Shown here piece by piece: positions 16,205-24,171 of a stretch of DNA of 64,000 nt (positions within the stretch are counted from its first letter, which is position 1; every line of letters starts with the position of its first letter). The translations under genes and the position numbers were made by a program. The stretch covers positions 24,321-88,320 of the forward strand of contig NZ_JACXBW010000018.1 of the NCBI RefSeq assembly GCF_014712225.1, read 5' to 3'. Below the pieces are notes generated by a model. The model saw nothing but the letters and a program-made list of their open reading frames with translations, had not been told where the DNA came from and did no database searches. This stretch comes from Pseudarthrobacter sulfonivorans. Lineage in GTDB: Bacteria; Actinomycetota; Actinomycetes; Actinomycetales; Micrococcaceae.

Positions 16205-16924
16205 ATGCAACTCGAGAACAAGGTCGCATTCATCACCGGCGGCGGATCGGGGCTCGGCCTCGCGACCGCAAAGACCTTCCTTGCCGAAGGCGCGAAGGTC
16301 ATGATCTTCGACTACAACCCCAAGTCGCAGGAAGTGGCCGACGAGATCGGCGCGAAGTTCGTCCAGGGCGATGTCTCGAAGGCCGAAAGCGTTGAGGCCG
16401 CCGTCGCCAAGACGGTCGAGGAATTCGGCAGCCTCGACATTGCCGTCGCCTCGGCGGGTGTCGGCGGCGAGGGCGACGTTGTCACCTCGACCGTGGAAAA
16501 CTGGGAGCGCACCAACGGCATCGACTACTCAGGCGTGTTCTACACCAACAAGTACGCCATCGAGCAGCTCCTCAAACAGGGCAACGGCGGCGTGGTGGTT
16601 AACCTCGCGTCGATGTTCGGCCTCGTGGCCGTCTCGAACAACATCGCTTACTCGGCTTCGAAGGGCGGCGTTGTGAACATGACCCGCGCCGCCGGGACGA
16701 TGTACGCGAAGGAGGGCATCCGTGTGAACGCGGTGGCCCCGGGCGTCATCCGTACCCCGCTCATCGACGAACAGACCCTCGAGCAGTATGCAAACCTGCA
16801 CCCGGCCGGACGCGTCGGTGAGGCGCAGGAAGTTGCCGACCTCATCACCTTCCTGGCGAGCGACAAGGCGAAGTTCATCACGGGCGCCACCATTCCGATC
16901 GACGGCGGCTACACGGCCGTCTAG
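16205..16924 (+). CDS. Short-chain dehydrogenase/reductase (SDR)
   Basis: A 239-residue NAD(P)-dependent oxidoreductase of the classical SDR type. TGGGSGLGLA (residues 11-20) is the TGxxxGxG cofactor site, ASAGVGG follows, and catalytic Ser/Tyr/Lys lie in NLASMFGL and YSASKGG (about 150-157). IPIDGGYTAV ends the protein as usual. Asp at FDYNP after the second strand suggests NAD preference. The substrate is unknown. Codon use is less biased to C-ending codons than its neighbours (many TCG, GCG), a hint of a different origin. A perfect 15-bp hairpin terminates it. Confidence 0.9.
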   Translation: MQLENKVAFITGGGSGLGLATAKTFLAEGAKVMIFDYNPKSQEVADEIGAKFVQGDVSKAESVEAAVAKTVEEFGSLDIAVASAGVGGEGDVVTSTVENWERTNGIDYSGVFYTNKYAIEQLLKQGNGGVVVNLASMFGLVAVSNNIAYSASKGGVVNMTRAAGTMYAKEGIRVNAVAPGVIRTPLIDEQTLEQYANLHPAGRVGEAQEVADLITFLASDKAKFITGATIPIDGGYTAV

Positions 16925-16942
16925 CCGAAGCCCGCACCTCAC

Positions 16943-16975
16943 GAAAGCGCCCCCTCCACCGGAGGGGGCGCTTTC
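16943..16975. terminator. Perfect 15-bp hairpin terminator between SDR gene and clpB
   Basis: GAAAGCGCCCCCTCC pairs perfectly with GGAGGGGGCGCTTTC around ACC. The A/T ends of the stem give short U-tracts in both directions, so it can serve both convergent genes. Confidence 0.85.
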
Positions 16976-16990
16976 CGTCAACGGTCCGCT

Positions 16991-19648
16991 TTATTCCTTC
17001 CGCCGCACCACCAGGCCGGTACCGGCGGGAGCGCCGCCGTCGGGCCCTGCCACTGCCTCAAGTCCCTCGATGGTGAGTTCATCGAGGTCGGCCGCCGTGT
17101 CCACCAGCACGGTGTCGCCGTCGGCGATGACGCCGGCGAGGATGGCCTTCGCCAGACGGTCGCCGATCTCGCGCTGTACGAGCCGGCGGAGCGGCCGGGC
17201 GCCGTATGCCGGATCAAAACCGGACATGGCCAGCCAGGCGCGGGCGCCGTCGGACACTTCCAGCGTGAGCCGGCGGTCGTGCAGCCGCTTTCCGAGCTCA
17301 GCCACCTGCAGTTCCACGATGTGGGACAGCTCGTCCACGGTCAGGGCATCAAACAGCACCACCTCATCCAGCCGGTTCAGGAACTCCGGCTTGAAGGAGG
17401 CATTGACGGTGGTCATCACGGCATTCCGCTTGGCCTGGGCGTCCAGCGACTGGTCCACCAGGAACTGGCTGCCGAGGTTGGACGTCAGCACCAGGATGGC
17501 GTTGCGGAAGTCCACGGTGCGGCCCTGGCCATCGGTGAGACGGCCGTCGTCGAGTACCTGCAGGAGGATGTCGAAGACCTCCGGGTGGGCCTTCTCCACT
17601 TCGTCCAGCAGGATCACTGAATACGGCCGACGGCGGACGGCCTCAGTCAGCTGGCCGCCCTCCTCGTAGCCGACATAGCCCGGAGGGGCACCAACAAGCC
17701 GGGCCACCGAATGCTTCTCGCCGTACTCGGACATGTCGATCCGCACCATGGCGCGTTCGTCGTCGAACAGGAAGTCCGCGAGCGCCTTGGCGAGTTCCGT
17801 TTTGCCCACGCCGGTGGGTCCGAGGAAAAGGAACGAACCCGTGGGCCGGTTGGGGTCACTGATGCCGGCCCGGGCACGCCGCACGGCATCGGACACCGCG
17901 GTCACGGCCTTGGACTGGCCGATCAGGCGCTTGCCGAGCTCTTCCTCCATGTGCAGGAGCTTCTGGCTTTCGCCCTGCAGCATGCGGCCGGCGGGAATGC
18001 CTGTCCAAGCGGAAATGACCTCGGCAATGTCGTCCGCGGTAACCTGCTCAGGCACCATCTGGCCGGACTTGTCCGTCACAGCCTCTTCAGCTGCGGCGGC
18101 CGCGTTCAGCTCGCGTTCCAGCGCCGGGATCTCCCCGTAAAGGATCCGCGACGCCGTCTCCAGGTCACCTTCACGCGCTGCCTTGTCGTAGGTGGAGCGG
18201 AGTTCGTCCAGCTTCGCCTTCAGGTCGCCTACGCGGTTCAGCCCCGCCTTCTCGGCCTCCCAGCGCGCGTTCAGCGCATCCAGCTCCTCGGTTTTGTCCG
18301 CCTTGTCCGAGCGTAGGGCGGCGAGGCGCTCCACGGAGGCGGCGTCCTTCTCGTTCGCGAGGGCCAACTCCTCCATGGTCAATCGGTCCACGGCGCGGCG
18401 CAGCTGGTCAATTTCCTCCGGGGCGGAGTCGATCTCCATCCGCAGCCGGGACGCGGCCTCATCCACCAGGTCGATGGCCTTATCCGGAAGCTGCCGGCCC
18501 GAGATGTAGCGGTTGGACAAGGTGGCGGCGGCTACCAGGGCGGCGTCAGCAATGGTCACCTTGTGGTGCGCCTCGTAACGTTCCTTCAGTCCGCGAAGGA
18601 TGCCGATGGTGTCCTCCACGCTCGGCTCGCCGACGTAAACCTGCTGGAACCGGCGCTCCAGGGCAGGGTCCTTTTCGATGTTCTCGCGGTACTCGTCCAG
18701 CGTGGTGGCACCGATCAGGCGCAGCTCGCCGCGGGCCAGCATGGGCTTGAGCATGTTGCCGGCATCCATGGACGACTCTCCTGTTGCCCCGGCACCCACC
18801 ACCGTATGGATCTCGTCAATGAAGGTGACGATCTGGCCCTCGGAGTTTTTGATTTCCTCCAGAACGGCCTTGAGCCTTTCCTCGAATTCGCCGCGGTATT
18901 TGGCGCCCGCCACCATGGAGGCGAGGTCCAAAGCGATCAGCGTCTTCCCGCGCAGGCTTTCGGGGACGTCGCCTGCCACGATGCGCTGGGCGAGGCCTTC
19001 GACGACGGCCGTCTTGCCCACGCCGGGCTCGCCGATGATGACGGGGTTGTTTTTGGTGCGGCGGCTCAGCACCTGGATGATGCGGCGGATCTCGATGTCG
19101 CGGCCGATCACCGGGTCCAGCTTGCCCGAGCGCGCCATCGCGGTGAGGTCGGTGCCGAACTTCTCCAGGGACTGGAAAGTGTTCTCGGGGTCCGGGCTGG
19201 TGACTTTGCGGTCACCGCGGACACCCGGCAGGGCGGCGAGGAGCGCTTCATGGGAGGCGCCGGCGTCGCGCATTAACCGCCCGACGGCGTCACTTCCGGC
19301 AGAGAGCCCCAGCAGCAGCACTTCGGTGGACACAAAGGTGTCACCGAGGCGGTCGGCCTCGTTTTTGGCGTTTTGGATGGCCTGCAGCGCGGGCCGGGAC
19401 AGCTGGGCCTGTTGCGTGGAGCCGCCCGAGGTTGCCGGCAGTGCCTTGATGGCACTGCTCGCCTGGACGCTGACGGTGTCCGGATCAGCGCCGGTGGCGC
19501 GGAGGAGCGCGACCGCGACACCCTCCCGCTGATCCATGAGCGCCTTGAGCAGGTGGGCCGGCTCGACCTGCGGGTTGCCCGCAGTGGAGGCGTTCATGGC
19601 TGCTGCCGAAAGAGCCTCCTGGCTCTTGGTGGTGAATTTGACGTCCAA
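16991..19648 (-). CDS. clpB: ClpB disaggregase
   Basis: A hexameric AAA+ chaperone that, with DnaK, rescues aggregated proteins. The 885-residue protein has the N-domain (FTTKSQEALSAAA; VEPAHLLKALMD), first AAA module with Walker A GEPGVGKT and FIDEIHTVVGAG, a middle coiled-coil (about 400-530, IDQLRRAVDRLTMEELALA onward), and second AAA module with GPTGVGKTELAKALA and GYEEGGQLTEAVRRRPYS. The TTG at 19648 is chosen because AAGGAG lies 6 nt upstream and the family begins at this point; the frame stays open to 19765 with unrelated sequence through the operator. Heat regulation by HspR is indicated by the HAIR-like repeat. Confidence 0.95.
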   Translation of the reverse strand: MDVKFTTKSQEALSAAAMNASTAGNPQVEPAHLLKALMDQREGVAVALLRATGADPDTVSVQASSAIKALPATSGGSTQQAQLSRPALQAIQNAKNEADRLGDTFVSTEVLLLGLSAGSDAVGRLMRDAGASHEALLAALPGVRGDRKVTSPDPENTFQSLEKFGTDLTAMARSGKLDPVIGRDIEIRRIIQVLSRRTKNNPVIIGEPGVGKTAVVEGLAQRIVAGDVPESLRGKTLIALDLASMVAGAKYRGEFEERLKAVLEEIKNSEGQIVTFIDEIHTVVGAGATGESSMDAGNMLKPMLARGELRLIGATTLDEYRENIEKDPALERRFQQVYVGEPSVEDTIGILRGLKERYEAHHKVTIADAALVAAATLSNRYISGRQLPDKAIDLVDEAASRLRMEIDSAPEEIDQLRRAVDRLTMEELALANEKDAASVERLAALRSDKADKTEELDALNARWEAEKAGLNRVGDLKAKLDELRSTYDKAAREGDLETASRILYGEIPALERELNAAAAAEEAVTDKSGQMVPEQVTADDIAEVISAWTGIPAGRMLQGESQKLLHMEEELGKRLIGQSKAVTAVSDAVRRARAGISDPNRPTGSFLFLGPTGVGKTELAKALADFLFDDERAMVRIDMSEYGEKHSVARLVGAPPGYVGYEEGGQLTEAVRRRPYSVILLDEVEKAHPEVFDILLQVLDDGRLTDGQGRTVDFRNAILVLTSNLGSQFLVDQSLDAQAKRNAVMTTVNASFKPEFLNRLDEVVLFDALTVDELSHIVELQVAELGKRLHDRRLTLEVSDGARAWLAMSGFDPAYGARPLRRLVQREIGDRLAKAILAGVIADGDTVLVDTAADLDELTIEGLEAVAGPDGGAPAGTGLVVRRKE

Positions 19649-19681
19649 AGAGAGCTCCTTCCGAATGAGCATTTTCGCTAA

Positions 19682-19702
19682 GTTGAGTCTACTACGCTCA
19701 AC
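19682..19702 (-). promoter_or_regulatory. HAIR-like HspR operator upstream of clpB
   Basis: GTTGAGT-N7-GCTCAAC matches the HspR inverted-repeat form CTTGAGT-N7-ACTCAAG in arm sequence (TTGAG/CTCAA) and spacing, 34 nt before the clpB TTG start. Confidence 0.75.
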
Positions 19703-19876
19703 TTTGATGCGTGCAAGACAGGGAGCATTTTTGCCCACAGCGAACCGGGTTTTCGGCAGCATCATCCGGACCCGAAGTAGTGCCCTTGCACTGTATCGCC
19801 GCCGGCCGGATCAACCTAGGATCGATGTGTGACCGGGGACCACTGTTCCGCCGGCGCACTCCAGCGGAGGTTCACC

Positions 19877-20218
19877 ATGAAGAAGTTTGCTGTTCTTTAC
19901 GTCGCACCGCAGTCAGCCCAGGCCCAGATGGCGGAGAGCTCGCCGGAGGCCGCGCAGGAAGGCATGAAGGCCTGGATGTCGTGGGCGGACCGCGCGGGCA
20001 GCGGGATTGTGGACATGGGAAGCCCGCTGGGTGAAGGCCGCGAAATCACGGCCACGGGCACCGCGGAGATCAGCAGCGCCAGCCATGTTGGCGGGTACGG
20101 CATCCTGCAGGCCGAGGACCTCGCCGGCGCCCAGGCACTCCTCGACGGGCACCCGCACCTCATGATGCCCGGCGCCAGCATCCAGGTCTACGAATTCCTG
20201 GACCTGCCGGGGATGTAG
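19877..20218 (+). CDS. YciI-like protein
   Basis: A 113-residue protein of the YCII fold: MKKFAVLYVAPQ at the start, a central MKAWMSWADRAGSGIVDMGSP with an Asp/His-type pocket, and ILQAEDLAGAQALLDGHPHL near the end. YciI relatives are ferredoxin-like dimers, some with weak hydrolase or dehydrochlorinase activity; the role is unknown. The ATG at 19877 has GGAGG 6 nt upstream. Its stop is 3 bp from the end of the convergent lipoprotein gene. Confidence 0.75.
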   Translation: MKKFAVLYVAPQSAQAQMAESSPEAAQEGMKAWMSWADRAGSGIVDMGSPLGEGREITATGTAEISSASHVGGYGILQAEDLAGAQALLDGHPHLMMPGASIQVYEFLDLPGM

Positions 20219-20221
20219 GAA

Positions 20222-20881
20222 TTAGCCTGCCGCGGGTTTCGTCTCGATGTAGTTGATCACCAGGAACTCCCCCGCGGGGACCAGCTCCACATACCAGCGG
20301 GTGGGCTTGTCCAGGTCCTCCCAGCTGCCCCGGCCGGCGACGACAGGCCGGTAGACGGCGTCGAACTTCAGGAACGTCCCGCTGTCCGTGGCGCTCGAAT
20401 CGATCTCCTGCAGCAGTTCAAACTTCCCGCGTCCGCTGCTCTCCGGCACCGCAGCGCGGACGGCTGCCAGGTTCTGCTGGTTCATCGTCTTTACGGAGCC
20501 AAAGTATTCCTGCCAGGCCACGTCGCTGTGCGAGGTGAACAGGGTGCTCGAGTAGGCCTCCGCGTTCCGGGCTGCCAGCCGCTCAACGCAGTTTTCGGGG
20601 ACCGCCTTGCCGGGGCTCCACCCGGCGACCAGCTCGGAACCGGCATTGAACCAGCCGCTGTAGGCGTTCAGGACGCTGCCGATCGTCTCCCGCGGAGTGC
20701 CGATCGGGATCCGGACCGGCGTCAGGTCATTCTGGCCCACAAAGGGGCACTCCGGCGGCAGTGCCGACACAGGAGTGGCTGGTGCGATGTCCGGCAGCGG
20801 CGTTGGTGACGGGAACAGGCTGCAGCCGGTCAGGCCGGCCAGCAGCGCCAGTGCGGCAGCCGCCGTCGTAATTTTCTTCAT
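20222..20881 (-). CDS. Hypothetical lipoprotein
   Basis: A 219-residue exported protein with a clear lipoprotein signal: MKKITTAAAALALLAGLTGC, mature Cys at residue 20, then a Pro/Ala/Ser linker. The rest is a mixed alpha/beta domain with several aromatic residues (SGWFNAGSELVAGWSPG, WYVELVPAGEFLVINYIET). No family is recognised. The ATG at 20881 is preceded by GGGGGAG with short (3-4 nt) spacing; the TTG at 20893 would absorb this site. Upstream lies copy 1 of the 32-bp-pitch repeat. Confidence 0.75.
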   Translation of the reverse strand: MKKITTAAAALALLAGLTGCSLFPSPTPLPDIAPATPVSALPPECPFVGQNDLTPVRIPIGTPRETIGSVLNAYSGWFNAGSELVAGWSPGKAVPENCVERLAARNAEAYSSTLFTSHSDVAWQEYFGSVKTMNQQNLAAVRAAVPESSGRGKFELLQEIDSSATDSGTFLKFDAVYRPVVAGRGSWEDLDKPTRWYVELVPAGEFLVINYIETKPAAG

Positions 20882-20948
20882 GTTCTCCCCCAATAGCGCC
20901 GCCGCGTCCGGACGACGCTGACCAGCCTACCCGCGCCGGGGGCGCAGG

Positions 20949-20994
20949 AAGTGAGAGAGCGTCGGCCCAAAACCCGCGTTAAGTGAGAGAGCGT
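20949..20994. repeat. Two direct copies of a 14-bp repeat on a 32-bp pitch
   Basis: AAGTGAGAGAGCGT occurs at 20949-20962 and 20981-20994. The 18 nt between them ends in ACCCGCGTT, which is also conserved at the second locus (47127-47227). Located between the lipoprotein gene start and the modC end. Confidence 0.8.
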
Positions 20995-21001
20995 TGGTGG
21001 G

Positions 21002-22066
21002 TTAGCTGGGGTAGATGGCCACGGCGCCGGCCTTGATCACGAAGTACACCCGCGTGCCCGTCACGAGCCCCAGATCGGCGGCGGCGGCCGGGGTGATGTC
21101 GGCGCTCAGCCGCCCGCTTTCGCCCGCACGGACGCGGATTTGGTCGCCGTGCGGCTCCAGGTCCGTGATGGTGACAGGGAAAGCATTGCGCGGGCTGCCG
21201 TGCGCCTCGGACAGGAACACGGAAACGGCCGACGGCGGGAAGACAGCCACGCCGGGCTGTCCGGCGGCCAGCGGGCCGGGGAGGTCGTGGTGCTGTCCGT
21301 AGAGGTTCAGCCCGCCGGACCGAAGACCATGTTCAGTGATGTCGCCGGCCAGGAAGTTGAGCCCGGCGAGCCCGGCGGCGAAGCGGCTGCGCGGCCGCTG
21401 CAGGACCTCGCGGGCGGGGCCGTCCTCGCTGATCCGGCCGTTTTCCAGGATCACCACGCGGTCCGCGAGCATCAGGGCATCGAGGACGTCGTGCGTGATG
21501 ATGATGGCGCGGCGGCCGGCCAGCACGCGTTTGAGCAGGCGGCGGAGCAGCGGCGCGGCATGGATGTCCAGGGCTGCCATCGGCTCGTCGAGGAGGAGCA
21601 GTCCGGGGTCAGCCGCGAGCGCCCGGGCCACCGCCACCCGCTGGGCCTGGCCGCCGGACAGCTCCGCGGGACGCCTGGCCCGCAGTTCCGTCGCCTCGAC
21701 CTCCGCCAGCCAATGCTCTGCGGACTTCCTTGCTGCTGCGTTCGAGGCGCCGGCGCTCCGGGGCCCGAACGCGACGTTGTCCAGCACACTCAGGTGCGGG
21801 AAAAGCAGCGGTTCCTGCGCCAGGAGGGCGGTGCCGCGATGATGCGGTGCGGTCCATGAGCCACGCCCGGCAGTGAGATCAAAGAGCGTCCTGCCGTCCA
21901 GTTCGGCCGTGCCCGAGTCCGGGTGCAGGAGGCCCGCGATGACGTTGAGCAGCGTGGATTTACCCGCACCGTTGGGGCCCATCACGGCCACGGTTTCGGC
22001 CGGTCCGACGCTGAGGGACAAGTCGAAACCCCGCTGATCCACGGCGGCCCGGACCACAAACGTCAC
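21002..22066 (-). CDS. modC: Molybdate ABC transporter ATP-binding protein ModC
   Basis: The cytoplasmic ATPase of a molybdate importer, 354 residues. Walker A GPNGAGKST (about 30-38), Q-loop LLAQEPLLFPHLSV, signature LSGGQAQRVAVARAL, Walker B LLLLDEPMAALD and switch IITHD are all present. The C-terminal 100 residues form a TOBE-like regulatory domain (NAFPVTITDLEPHGDQIRVRAG). The GTG start overlaps the modB stop by 4 bp (GTGA). Last gene of a four-gene operon read leftward. Confidence 0.9.
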   Translation of the reverse strand: MTFVVRAAVDQRGFDLSLSVGPAETVAVMGPNGAGKSTLLNVIAGLLHPDSGTAELDGRTLFDLTAGRGSWTAPHHRGTALLAQEPLLFPHLSVLDNVAFGPRSAGASNAAARKSAEHWLAEVEATELRARRPAELSGGQAQRVAVARALAADPGLLLLDEPMAALDIHAAPLLRRLLKRVLAGRRAIIITHDVLDALMLADRVVILENGRISEDGPAREVLQRPRSRFAAGLAGLNFLAGDITEHGLRSGGLNLYGQHHDLPGPLAAGQPGVAVFPPSAVSVFLSEAHGSPRNAFPVTITDLEPHGDQIRVRAGESGRLSADITPAAAADLGLVTGTRVYFVIKAGAVAIYPS

Positions 22067-22917
22067 CGGACTGCACCGCTCGCGGCGGGCGCCGTCGTCG
22101 TCCTCTCCACGGTGGCCGGCCTGCCCGCGCGGGGACTCCGGTAGGCGAGCGCCACCACGGCGACGGCAACGGCCACCAGGACCAGGGAAAGTGCGACGGC
22201 GGCGTCCGCATCCGTTTCGCGCTGCAGGTAGATTTCCAGCGGCAACGTCCGGGTCACGCCCTGCAGGCTGCCCGCAAACGTGAGGGTGGCGCCGAATTCG
22301 CCGAGGCTGCGCGCGAAGGAGAGGACGGCGCCCGACGCGAGGCCCGGCAGCACCAGCGGGAGCGTCACCCGGCGCAGCACGGTGCTGGGGCTGGCGCCGA
22401 GGGTGGCCGCCACTGCTTCGTATCTGGGCCCGGCGATGCGCAGGGCGCCCTCAAGGCTGACCACCAGGAACGGCAGGGCAACAAAGGTCTGGGCCAGTAC
22501 CACGGCGGTGGTGGAGAACGCGATCTGCAGGCCTGCCACCTCCAGCGTCCTGCCCAGCAGGCCCTGCCGGCCGAATGTGTACAGCAGCGCAATGCCGCCC
22601 ACCACCGGCGGCAGCACCAGCGGCAGGAGGACCAGCGAGCGAAGGACACGCTGGCCGGGGAAACTGCCGCGGGCGAGGACCAGGGCGAGCGGCACCCCCA
22701 GGATGATGCAGAGGACAGTGCTCGCCGCCGAGGTGCGCAGGCTCAGTCCCAGGGCTGTCAGCGAGGATTCGGACGTGACCAGCGGGATGAAGTTGGCCCA
22801 GTTGACCTTGGCCACCATGGCTGCCAGTGGGAGCACCACGAGCAGCGCCCCGGCGGCGGCCACGGCGTAGACCCAGGCAGGAATGCCGGTGTAGGTGGCG
22901 GCTTTGCGGGCGGTCAC
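22063..22917 (-). CDS. modB: Molybdate ABC transporter permease ModB
   Basis: The membrane channel of the molybdate importer, 284 residues, five to six helices. The coupling (EAA) loop reads YEAVAATLGASPSTVLRRVTLPLVLPGL at about 180-207, the typical contact with ModC, and ARSLGEFGATLTFAG is the ModB/CysT-type segment after it. GTG start, 8 bp after the modA stop. The C-terminal tail of about 25 residues is Thr/Ala-rich and not conserved. Confidence 0.92.
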   Translation of the reverse strand: MTARKAATYTGIPAWVYAVAAAGALLVVLPLAAMVAKVNWANFIPLVTSESSLTALGLSLRTSAASTVLCIILGVPLALVLARGSFPGQRVLRSLVLLPLVLPPVVGGIALLYTFGRQGLLGRTLEVAGLQIAFSTTAVVLAQTFVALPFLVVSLEGALRIAGPRYEAVAATLGASPSTVLRRVTLPLVLPGLASGAVLSFARSLGEFGATLTFAGSLQGVTRTLPLEIYLQRETDADAAVALSLVLVAVAVAVVALAYRSPRAGRPATVERTTTAPAASGAVR

Positions 22918-22925
22918 GGGTCCAG

Positions 22926-23729
22926 CTACGGTTTGCCGAAGCCGGCGGCGGCCAGCGCAGCCTGGCCTTCAGGGCCCCGGACGAAGTCCACAAACGCGAC
23001 CGCCGTAGCTTTGTTCCGGGCACCCTTCACGGCGGCGATGGGATAGGTGTTGATGGCCGTGGCTGCCTCGGGGAACGTGACCTCTTCCACCTTGGTGCCC
23101 GCGTTCCTGGCGTCAGTGACATAGACCAGCCCCGCGTCGGCCTCCCCCGAGATGACCTTGCCCAGGACGTCGGTGACCGAGGACTCTTCGCTGACGGGAC
23201 TGAGCCTGGTGCCGGTTTCCTGCTCGATGGCTTGGGCGGCAGCACCGCAGGGCACCTGGCTGGCGCAGGCCACCACCTTGATGTCGGACCGGGCGAGGTC
23301 GCTGAAGCCGGTGATGCGGGCCGGGTTCCCGGGCGGGACCACGATGGTCAGCGTATTCGTGGCGAAGTTGCCGGGTTCGCCGGCCACCAGGTTTTCGCCC
23401 TCGAGCTTGTCCATGTTCCGGGTGTCCGCGGAGGCGAAGACGTCGGCCGGCGCGCCCTGGGTGATTTGCGTGACCAGGTCCGCCGAGCCGGCGAAGCTGA
23501 GGGTGACGTCTGTGCCCGGGTTGGCCGCCTCGAACTTTCCTGCGATGTCCGTGAAGGCCGTCTTGAGCGAGGCTGCGGCGAAAACGGTGACGCTGCCCGC
23601 CGCGCCGGACGCGCCGCCGTCGACCGCGGTTCCCTGCTTCGCCGCCCCACCGTCAGCCGCCGGCGAACAGCCGGCGAGCGCCAACGCCAGCGCCAGGACC
23701 ACGAGAACCCCGGCGAATGCGCGCCTCAT
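22926..23729 (-). CDS. modA: Molybdate-binding lipoprotein ModA
   Basis: The extracytoplasmic substrate receptor, 267 residues. The signal MRRAFAGVLVVLALALALAGC ends in a lipobox with Cys at 21, anchoring it to the membrane. VTVFAAASLKTAFTDIA, SFAGSADLVTQITQGAPADVFASAD and GEADAGLVYVTDA are the ModA oxyanion-binding signatures. The ATG overlaps the stop of the HTH-TOBE gene by 4 bp (ATGA), so receptor synthesis is coupled to the regulator. The Met at 23729 is the first that gives a proper signal peptide; the frame remains open further upstream. Confidence 0.92.
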   Translation of the reverse strand: MRRAFAGVLVVLALALALAGCSPAADGGAAKQGTAVDGGASGAAGSVTVFAAASLKTAFTDIAGKFEAANPGTDVTLSFAGSADLVTQITQGAPADVFASADTRNMDKLEGENLVAGEPGNFATNTLTIVVPPGNPARITGFSDLARSDIKVVACASQVPCGAAAQAIEQETGTRLSPVSEESSVTDVLGKVISGEADAGLVYVTDARNAGTKVEEVTFPEAATAINTYPIAAVKGARNKATAVAFVDFVRGPEGQAALAAAGFGKP

Positions 23730-24136
23730 GCGGAACCCTTGCCGTGCGGCGTTTCGATGATGACGGTGGTGGCCTTGACCACGGCGGTGGCCACGGAGCC
23801 GAGTTCCAGGCCTAGATCGCGGACGGCTTCGCTGCTCATCAGCGAGACCACCCGGAACGGGCCGCACTGAAGCTCCACCTGCGCCATCACCTTGTCCGCG
23901 GTGACGCCCGTGACCAGGCCGACGAACCGGTTGCGCGCAGAGCTGCCGCTCCGGTGCGGATCATCCGGAAGCTGGGCGAGTTTCTGCGCGTGCCGGGCCA
24001 GTTCCAGCCCGTCCACTGCCAGCCTGCCGGCGTCGTCCTTTAGGGCGGTGAGGGTGCCGTTGTCCGTCCAGCGCCTGATGGTGTCATCACTGACGCCGAG
24101 GAACCGGGCTGCTTCGGAGACGCGAATAGTGGGCAT
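23726..24136 (-). CDS. HTH-TOBE molybdate-responsive protein
   Basis: A 136-residue two-part protein. Residues 1-55 form an excisionase/MerR-like winged helix (IRVSEAARFLGVSDDTIRRWTDNGTL). Residues about 68-132 form a single TOBE/Mop domain (RNRFVGLVTGVTADKVMAQVELQCG; SMSSEAVRDLGLELGSVATAVVKATTVIIE), which binds molybdate. It leads the modABC operon and probably senses molybdate to control it, or stores molybdate; no self-operator was identified. Confidence 0.85.
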   Translation of the reverse strand: MPTIRVSEAARFLGVSDDTIRRWTDNGTLTALKDDAGRLAVDGLELARHAQKLAQLPDDPHRSGSSARNRFVGLVTGVTADKVMAQVELQCGPFRVVSLMSSEAVRDLGLELGSVATAVVKATTVIIETPHGKGSA

Positions 24137-24171
24137 TTGCCCATAATAGTCCGCATTTGCGGTTCCGGAGC

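Noticed and set aside
19649..19765. 39-codon upstream extension of ClpB
   Set aside because: It runs through the HAIR operator and bears no ClpB-like sequence; TTG 19648 with AAGGAG is the better start.
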